A stretch of DNA of 44,959 nt from Thermodiscus sp. (GTDB taxonomy: Archaea > Thermoproteota > Thermoprotei_A > Sulfolobales > Acidilobaceae): positions 1-44,959 of the forward strand of contig WAOR01000108.1 in the NCBI GenBank assembly GCA_015521175.1. The letters are read 5' to 3'. The notes under the pieces were generated by a model. That model was not told the DNA's origin. It saw nothing but the letters and a program-made list of their open reading frames with translations, and made no database searches. Shown here piece after piece: positions 38,552 through 44,959 of the stretch; the stretch's first letter is position 1, and every line of letters starts with the position of its first letter. Both the position numbers and the translations under genes were made by a program.

Positions 38552-40396
38552 TTGTGCGGGATCATCGGGGTTACAACTAGTAAGAGAGACAACGTTGTAG
38601 ACGTTATCATAGAAGGGTTAAGGAGGCTTGAGTACAGGGGCTATGATAGTGTAGGCATAGCGGTCGTCGACGAACAGGGTAGGATCGTGGCGAAGAAAGC
38701 GGCGGGTACCATAGACTCCTTCGTGAGGAAAACCGATCTCTCGAGTATAAAGGGGCGGACCGGGATAGGTCATACGAGATGGGCCACCCACGGCCCCCCA
38801 ACAGACTATAACGCCCACCCCCACACCGACTGTAACGCGAAAGTAGCTGTTGTCCACAATGGGGTCATCAGGAACTTCTCTAGCCTGCGCCAACTACTCG
38901 TTGCCAGGGGACACCGTGTCAAGAGCGAGACTGACACGGAGCTTATAGCGCACCTACTAGAAGAAAAGCTCGAAGAATCCACTAGCGGGGTTGAAGCTTT
39001 ATCGCGAGCATTACACGAGATCCAGGGCACCTATGCTCTAGGGATACTTGTAGCGGGAGAGCCGGACAAGATCTACTTTGCGAGGATGAGGAGCCCACTG
39101 ATAGTAGGTATTGGTGATGGGGAAAACGCTATTGCCAGCGACATACCAGCCATAATCAGCCTCACGAGAAGAGTATTAGTGCTGGAAGACGGCGAGTTCG
39201 GCTATATAACGCCTCATCGAGTAGAGATCTACCGCCTCACAGGCGACGGCTATAGGAGGGTCCCCCAAAATCTTGTGGTTTCAAGAATAAAGACCATAGA
39301 GTGGACTCCGGAGGCGGCCTCAAAGTCAGGCTACCCCCACTTCATGATCAAGGAAATATTCGAGCAACCGGAAGCCCTTTACGCCACTCTTAGTGGATCA
39401 GTTGAAGACCCATTGGTCAGGGAGGCTGCCAGGATAATCCTGGGCGCTGAGAAGGTTGTCGTTGTCGGGGCGGGTACCAGCTACCACGCTGGCCTAGTGC
39501 TCGAGTACTTCCTAGCCAAGCTAGCAGGCATTGTCTCCTACCCGCTTATAGCATCGGAGTATAAAGTCTTAGAAGAGGCTGTTGGAGAGGACACCGTCGT
39601 AGTAGCTGTGAGCCAGAGCGGCGAGACCTTTGATACATTGGAGGCTGTGAGAACCTTTAAGGAGAGGGGAGCGTCTATCATAGGAGTTACCAACGTAGTG
39701 GGTAGCGCTCTATCTCGTGAAGCCGATCTTACATTATACACGAGGGCTGGCCCGGAGATCGGCGTTGCAGCAACGAAGACATACCTAACCCAGGTCCTCC
39801 TATTAGAGCTACTAGCGGTATTCGCAGGTGAGATGAGTGGACGCTACGATTCCTCAACTACGAGAAGATATCTCGATGTGCTATCGAAGGCGCCTATCAC
39901 TGCTAAAGACTCGATCGAGGTAGGCGACCCGGAGGCGAGGATGCTGGCAAGGAGGCTCGTCAAGCCCAGCATGTATATCATTGGTAGGGGTTTGGGCGCG
40001 ATGCTTGCTAAGGAGGCTGCGTTGAAGATAAAAGAGATAGCTTACCTTCATGCTGAAGCTTATCCTGCGGGCGAGAGTAAGCACGGGCCTATAGCTCTAG
40101 TAGAGGAGGGGTTCCCAGTATTTGTCGTAGCCACGGGGGATAGTCCTGAGGTAGCCGGTAATGCCGTTGAAATGCGGGCTCGGGGGGCATGGGTTAGGGT
40201 GGTTAAGCCGGCAAACTATGAGTTAGAGCTGCCCTCTGATGTGGAAGTACAGGCCACTCCGCCAGTTGATAGCCACCTATTAGAACCCTTCAGCATAATC
40301 CCCTTCTTCCAACTCCTAGCCTACCATACGGCTGTCAGTAGAGGCTACGATCCTGACAAGCCACGGAACCTTGCAAAGACCGTCACTGTGGAATAG
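38552..40396 (+). CDS. glmS: Glutamine--fructose-6-phosphate aminotransferase (isomerizing)
   Basis: MCGIIGVT N-terminal Cys nucleophile after TTG start; GIGHTRWATHGPP; two SIS domains; C-terminal DPDKPRNLAKTVTVE. Confidence 0.96.
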   Translation: MCGIIGVTTSKRDNVVDVIIEGLRRLEYRGYDSVGIAVVDEQGRIVAKKAAGTIDSFVRKTDLSSIKGRTGIGHTRWATHGPPTDYNAHPHTDCNAKVAVVHNGVIRNFSSLRQLLVARGHRVKSETDTELIAHLLEEKLEESTSGVEALSRALHEIQGTYALGILVAGEPDKIYFARMRSPLIVGIGDGENAIASDIPAIISLTRRVLVLEDGEFGYITPHRVEIYRLTGDGYRRVPQNLVVSRIKTIEWTPEAASKSGYPHFMIKEIFEQPEALYATLSGSVEDPLVREAARIILGAEKVVVVGAGTSYHAGLVLEYFLAKLAGIVSYPLIASEYKVLEEAVGEDTVVVAVSQSGETFDTLEAVRTFKERGASIIGVTNVVGSALSREADLTLYTRAGPEIGVAATKTYLTQVLLLELLAVFAGEMSGRYDSSTTRRYLDVLSKAPITAKDSIEVGDPEARMLARRLVKPSMYIIGRGLGAMLAKEAALKIKEIAYLHAEAYPAGESKHGPIALVEEGFPVFVVATGDSPEVAGNAVEMRARGAWVRVVKPANYELELPSDVEVQATPPVDSHLLEPFSIIPFFQLLAYHTAVSRGYDPDKPRNLAKTVTVE

Positions 40397-40421
40397 GTTA
40401 ACACTGGAGGTGGGCGTGGAA

Positions 40422-41564
40422 ATGGTCTGGATTGGAGTTCTCGCGGGTGGTTGGGGTAAGAGGCTCGGTCCTCTAACCGAGTCCAGGCCCAAGCCCTTGT
40501 TACGAATAGGTGGTAGGAGAATTATTGATTATACTCTAGAGCAAGTCCTCGAGGCGAGACCCTCCAGCGGGGTCGTAGTTGTCCACCCAGCGATTGCGAG
40601 GCTAGACGGGGTCCCCAGCCCGTTGAGAGTCGTCGCACAGGAGGGCCCAGGCCTCAAATCTGCGATAAGGACCGCCCTAAACTACGCTGACGATGACATC
40701 GTTGTCTTATCATTCACCGGCTACCTCTCCCGGCCTAACACGATCGTCTCAAGCCTCCTAGAATACTACACGGTCTCAGACTACCAGCTTGTAATGGCCC
40801 TAGCACCAGTATCCAGCGGCCTAGAAACCTTCGGGTTCGCAAGGCTAGGCTTCGGTGGAAGAGTCGAGAAGGTTACTGAAAAACTAGAAGAGTGGAGGGC
40901 AGGTCGAGGCTACGTCTTCGCGGGAGTACTAGCGGGCAAGAAGAGCCTCGTAGAGACGCTGGCCCAAGAGGGCTTCATAAATGGAGTAAACCTTCTATCC
41001 GCTAAAGGCCTCGTAGGCGGCTACATCTGGGAGGGGGACTGGCTCGAAATAGCATATCCCTGGGACTTGCTGGAAGCCCCACGCCTCCTAATCCCCAGGT
41101 ATGAGACAGCCATCCGAGAGGGGGCAGAGGTAGCTGCGACGGCGCGTATAGGGAGGGGCGTTATAATCGAGCGTGGAGCCTACATCGGTGAGAATACGGT
41201 TGTGATCGGACCCTCCTATATAGGGGCAGACGCTTCGATAGGCCCCAATAGCGTGATCGGCCCTGGCACAATCATTGAGAAGGATTCTCGCGTGGGCCCC
41301 TTGACCCTACTAGAGAATACTATAGTGATGGTTGGAGCAACCGTGGGCGCCTCAACGATAATGAGTGGCGGCGTAGTAGGAGAGGGAGGCGAGGTTGCAC
41401 CACACGTAGTAGGAGAAAAAGGCCGGCTAGACGACCCTCCAGAATGGGCAATACCCTTACTCGAGGGCAGGAGGCCGAGGAACCTGGTAATGGGCCCTCT
41501 AATCCGTCCGGGCTCCAAGGCGACCTCGCCGTGCATGTACCTCCGGCCCGGAGAGCTAGTCTAG
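40422..41564 (+). CDS. Bifunctional sugar-1-phosphate nucleotidylyltransferase/acyltransferase, GlmU-like (start could be GTG 40416)
   Basis: VLAGGWGKRLGPLTESRPKPLLRIGGRRIIDYTLEQ and left-handed beta-helix hexapeptides; SD GGAGGTG upstream. Confidence 0.88.
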   Translation: MVWIGVLAGGWGKRLGPLTESRPKPLLRIGGRRIIDYTLEQVLEARPSSGVVVVHPAIARLDGVPSPLRVVAQEGPGLKSAIRTALNYADDDIVVLSFTGYLSRPNTIVSSLLEYYTVSDYQLVMALAPVSSGLETFGFARLGFGGRVEKVTEKLEEWRAGRGYVFAGVLAGKKSLVETLAQEGFINGVNLLSAKGLVGGYIWEGDWLEIAYPWDLLEAPRLLIPRYETAIREGAEVAATARIGRGVIIERGAYIGENTVVIGPSYIGADASIGPNSVIGPGTIIEKDSRVGPLTLLENTIVMVGATVGASTIMSGGVVGEGGEVAPHVVGEKGRLDDPPEWAIPLLEGRRPRNLVMGPLIRPGSKATSPCMYLRPGELV

Positions 41565-41657
41565 CCAGGGACACGGATCTCCTACGTGGTAGCTTTTGGA
41601 GTAGCCCGCCCGCCTCACCGCTTTGGCCCCACATCACTACCATGATTATTCAGCCCG

Positions 41658-41690
41658 GTCCACCCCATAGACCCTAGTTGTGGGGTGGAC
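41658..41690. repeat. Perfect 10-bp inverted repeat GTCCACCCCA-N13-TGGGGTGGAC
   Basis: Direct reading, just upstream of ASCH-domain gene. Confidence 0.85.
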
Positions 41691-42311
41691 TATCGCTCAA
41701 CGGCGGGCGGGCCAGAAAGGGTGGTGATAGTGGAGAGGCCTAAAAAGAAATGGTTCCTCGGGCGCCACCTCATGTTGAAGAAACGGTACGCTGATAAATT
41801 ACTTGAAGGCGAGAAGAAGGCGACGATTAGACTTGGCATTGTAAGGGTGAAGCACCCGGAACTAATCGTTCACAGCGGGGGTAAGCCTGTAGCCAAGGTG
41901 CGTGTCAAAAACATACGTGTAAAACGGGTGAGAGAGCTAACCGATGAAGACGCTAGGCTCGATGGGTTCCGGACAAGAGAAGAACTTATAGAAGAGCTGA
42001 GAAGGGTCTACGGCTCCATATCGCTTGAAGACCCCGTTACAATAATAGAACTGGAGCTAGTCAAGAGGATTGAGGGTGAGGATGAGGATCCCTACAAGGG
42101 CCTCGAACCAGCGGATATTGCCAGGATAGCCCTACGGTACCTACAGGACGAGTTGTCTGAGGAGGAGAAGAGGGTTCTCCTCGACCTAACCAGGACTAAT
42201 AGTATAAGGATGACGGCTACGAGACTCTACGGTGGGATCCATAAGAGGAAGCGCGTTCGAGGAGCCCTTCGAAAGGCTCTCCAGTTGTTAAAGGTGAGAG
42301 GAATCCTATAG
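41685..42311 (+). CDS. ASCH/PUA-like domain RNA-binding protein (start possibly GTG 41721)
   Basis: RHLMLKKRYADKLLEGEKKATIRLGIV...GGKPVAKVRVKNIRVKRVRELTDEDARLDGF. Confidence 0.8.
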   Translation: MDYRSTAGGPERVVIVERPKKKWFLGRHLMLKKRYADKLLEGEKKATIRLGIVRVKHPELIVHSGGKPVAKVRVKNIRVKRVRELTDEDARLDGFRTREELIEELRRVYGSISLEDPVTIIELELVKRIEGEDEDPYKGLEPADIARIALRYLQDELSEEEKRVLLDLTRTNSIRMTATRLYGGIHKRKRVRGALRKALQLLKVRGIL

Positions 42312-42367
42312 CATTGTTGTCCTCAACATGTTATTAGTCGAAGAGTTATCAGTTTGACACGGGGCGG

Positions 42368-42655
42368 ATGGAGGTTATGAAGGAAGAGTATAGGGATATA
42401 GCGCCTTGCCCTAAATGCGGGGCCCCGGGCGAGTACACTTATACTATTGAGTGGCCCGGAGACGACGATGACGATAAAGTAGTCATCACGGTTAACTTCA
42501 AGTGTACCGTATGCGGCTACTCTATAACTGGCAAGAGGATCGTTATCCCAGTCAGGGCACTCTACTTACTCAAGGGGTTACTAGCTCCCAAGGTGAGGCC
42601 CTTCGTGGAAAAAATATTCCTAGCCTCCAACCTCAAGTTAGAAGACAGCCCTTAA
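42368..42655 (+). CDS. Small zinc-ribbon protein
   Basis: CPKCGAPG...CTVCGYS. Confidence 0.6.
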   Translation: MEVMKEEYRDIAPCPKCGAPGEYTYTIEWPGDDDDDKVVITVNFKCTVCGYSITGKRIVIPVRALYLLKGLLAPKVRPFVEKIFLASNLKLEDSP

Positions 42656-42700
42656 GAGGTCTCGTAGCGATTACAGGTCTAGAACGGGTGTGGTAGAGAC

Positions 42701-42901
42701 GTGACTAAATGGAGGTTGAAGTGCACCGAGTGCGGGCGCGAGTGGATACTTCCAGTCAGCTTCCGCCTAGACGAGATGGGCAAGATATACCACTACTGCC
42801 CCTACTGTAAGAAGAACACCTTCCACATAGTTCTAGGTAAGGTGGAGGACGAAGCCGGAGACCCCGCTCCAAGAGAGGAGGCTCCTAACCTCGAGGAGTA
42901 A
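42701..42901 (+). CDS. Small zinc-ribbon protein (GTG start)
   Basis: CTECGREW...CPYCKKN. Confidence 0.6.
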   Translation: MTKWRLKCTECGREWILPVSFRLDEMGKIYHYCPYCKKNTFHIVLGKVEDEAGDPAPREEAPNLEE

Positions 42902-44209
42902 CTCCCCCAGGGTCACAGCCTCCTGGCTCCCAGGCCTCCACCTCCTCCTTACCGTAACAGTCCCTGTCTCAACCTCACGCTTCCCAACAGTTAAGACCAG
43001 GGGAACCCATAGTTTACCCGCGCTCCTAACCCTGCCGCCCACGCTAGACTGGGACTCGTCTACGGCCACCCCGGCACCAAGTGATGCGAGATCCCTGGCT
43101 ACACTCAATGCGTACTCGCTAGCCCCGGATAATGGAACTATGTATGCTGTTACCGGGTGCATCCATGCCGGTAGCCGGGGAACCCAGTCCTCAACCTCGG
43201 CCCTTGAAGCCTCATGGTCGATTACAGCCTTAACGATGTTGCCAAGCGGGCCTAGGAATACGTTTCCTCCAGTAGCGACGCCTATTGGGAGGCAGTATCC
43301 TTTCGGAGACTCGTATAGGAGTATCTCCCCACTCGCCCCTATTTCAAGGCAGGGAGGATCCCCGCACGTATTGATTCTTGTGATCCTCTTGGTTATCCCA
43401 TTTGATAGGTCGTCGAGGATCTCGACGCCAACGTCTACCCTAACCACGGCCGAAGGCATGGGAGACCCTGCCCTCCGGGCCCCGAGGGCTACCGCCTCCG
43501 AGTATAATCGAGCTACGGCTTCGATATCGTCTAAGTCCTCCGGGGGCGTATAGGGCTTTAGAGAATAGAGGGACCCCCAGGGCTTCCCGAGGTCTTCCAG
43601 CCTCCTAGCAAGCCTCTCAACCAGTCCCAGGGCGAGCCACGAGTTCCACGATCTGAGGCCCAGTAGCTCCTCCTTCTCGCCTGCTAGGCCCTCAAGCCTC
43701 CTAACACGCCTCCCTAGGCACCGGGGAGCAAGGCCTTTACTAACGGCTTCACTAACAGTGATTTCCCCATCGACTACCCGGAATGCCACACGACCCTGCT
43801 CCCCGATACTCCTCGAAAGCTCTGCTAGGGGATGTCCCTTACCATGTAATCGGAACTCCTTGTACCACCCGAAGGGTGCCCGGTGCAGGTTTCCATTCCA
43901 CAGTTCCCTCACTTTGTTCTCGAGGCGTACTAGGATTGAGTGCGCTCTCCTAGGCTTTTCCAGGTTACTGCTGAGGTGGGCGTAGGGGTAGATTACTATC
44001 CAGTCCGCTTTAACGGTCTCTCCAGCGTACTTCACGATCTCCTTACTGGCTTCATCAACCGCTCTCTCTCCATCGCCTTTTTCGACAGACACGAATACTA
44101 CTGCAGCGTTCTCTGCCTGGAATTCGCCTGGCGGGTCCGGAGGGTTCTTGATAGCCGGCTTATGCGTCTTGTACCATAGTTCTTCGGCGTGTATTAGGAG
44201 TATTTTCAA
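42833..44209 (-). CDS. Stand-alone threonyl-tRNA synthetase editing protein (archaeal editing domain plus anticodon-binding domain, no catalytic core)
   Basis: MKILLIHAEELWYKTHKPAIKNPPDPPGEFQAENAAVVFVSVEKGD; HRAPFGWYKEFRLHGKGHPLAELSR; C-terminal HGTP-like domain; lacks class II motifs. Confidence 0.88.
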   Translation of the reverse strand: MKILLIHAEELWYKTHKPAIKNPPDPPGEFQAENAAVVFVSVEKGDGERAVDEASKEIVKYAGETVKADWIVIYPYAHLSSNLEKPRRAHSILVRLENKVRELWNGNLHRAPFGWYKEFRLHGKGHPLAELSRSIGEQGRVAFRVVDGEITVSEAVSKGLAPRCLGRRVRRLEGLAGEKEELLGLRSWNSWLALGLVERLARRLEDLGKPWGSLYSLKPYTPPEDLDDIEAVARLYSEAVALGARRAGSPMPSAVVRVDVGVEILDDLSNGITKRITRINTCGDPPCLEIGASGEILLYESPKGYCLPIGVATGGNVFLGPLGNIVKAVIDHEASRAEVEDWVPRLPAWMHPVTAYIVPLSGASEYALSVARDLASLGAGVAVDESQSSVGGRVRSAGKLWVPLVLTVGKREVETGTVTVRRRWRPGSQEAVTLGELLLEVRSLLSWSGVSGFVLHLT

Positions 44210-44385
44210 TGCTTTACCCCTCCACGTGTTAATGGCTACGTGACTCGCTAGTTTATAGGCGTAGTGTAAATGCGCCGGTAGCGGTCGATAGCGGGTGAGA
44301 ATACATCCGGTAACCCCTGGGACGAGAGACCATAGTTCACTGTAAGTATATTAGGCGGCGTAATGCTAAAAGTACCAACAAGGGG

Positions 44386-44959
44386 ATGGAAACAGGCATG
44401 CCTAAGAAAAAAGAAATACGCGATATAACAGACCTCCCAGGAGTGGGTCCTAACGCAGCCCAGAAGCTCATCGAGAATGGGTATACGAGCATAGAGGCAA
44501 TAGCAGTAGCCACGCCTTTCGAGTTAAGCCAGGCAACAGGGATACCACTACCAACCGCTCAGAAGATAATCCAGGCAGCGAGGGAAGCATTGGACATACG
44601 GTTCAAGACGGCTAAAGAATTGAAGCTCGAGAGGTTGAATGTCAGGAAGATAACCACTGGGGCCAGAGCGCTGGACGAACTCCTCGGCGGAGGAATAGAA
44701 ACAAAAACAATAACAGAATTTTTCGGAGAGTTCGGCAGCGGTAAATGCTTTGCAAAAGATACATACATATTTTATGAGAATGATGAAATAACTCATGTTT
44801 CCACGATCCAGGAAATGTACGAGAAATACAAGGAAATCAATGGCGAGACACCCTTCGACTCCGGTTATGCAGTGCCGCTCAACTCCGTTCACGTGTACGC
44901 ATTACACCCCGAGACTCTGGAGCCAATAAAAGTAAAAGCATCATATATATATAAAGAAT
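44386..44959 (+). CDS. radA: DNA repair/recombination protein RadA, truncated by window end, interrupted by intein
   Basis: Translation (start 44386 or 44398): [41 protein letters not shown]...[25 protein letters not shown] then non-RadA sequence. Confidence 0.95.
   Translation, partial: METGMPKKKEIRDITDLPGVGPNAAQKLIENGYTSIEAIAVATPFELSQATGIPLPTAQKIIQAAREALDIRFKTAKELKLERLNVRKITTGARALDELLGGGIETKTITEFFGEFGSGKCFAKDTYIFYENDEITHVSTIQEMYEKYKEINGETPFDSGYAVPLNSVHVYALHPETLEPIKVKASYIYKE
44746..44959 (+). other. RadA intein N-terminal part (continues beyond window)
   Basis: After GEFGSGK: Cys1 [71 protein letters not shown]; intein block A and RadA-intein-like sequence. Confidence 0.92.

Noticed and set aside
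1-44959. CRISPR arrays, IS elements, prophage or toxin-antitoxin systems
   Set aside because: No regularly spaced repeats, transposase/integrase motifs or phage genes recognised on either strand.

Overview
A compact, gene-dense chromosomal segment of a hyperthermophilic crenarchaeon. The gene content and codon usage fit Desulfurococcales/Pyrodictiaceae, but this is inferred from protein families and no search was run. Most of it is ordinary core genome: TPI, FBP aldolase/phosphatase, ABCE1/RLI, MetAP, a POR operon, a MoxR-DUF58 operon, GlmS plus a GlmU-like enzyme, a stand-alone ThrRS editing protein, AOR, and secreted proteases. I found no CRISPR array, transposon, rRNA or tRNA. Two hidden layers stand out. 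(1) Six intergenic or CDS-edge loci read as box C/D guide sRNAs. They share C box - 11/12 nt - D' - loop or stem - C' - 12/13 nt - D architecture with complementary termini. Several guides resemble conserved 16S/23S segments recalled from memory. Four share an unusual 'GCCC..loop..GGGC-U-RUG' hairpin that would turn the internal D'/C' K-loop into a full kink-turn. The terminal C/D boxes are often non-canonical (AUGAAGA with CCGA, UCGA or CGGA). (2) The window ends inside a radA gene interrupted by an intein at the Walker A lysine. Other observations include a DUF4129 membrane protein without a canonical start codon, an AOR paralogue with a degenerate Fe-S motif, an eIF2B/R15Pi-family protein lacking the isomerase Cys, and a subtilase with a beta-rich insertion inside its catalytic domain.
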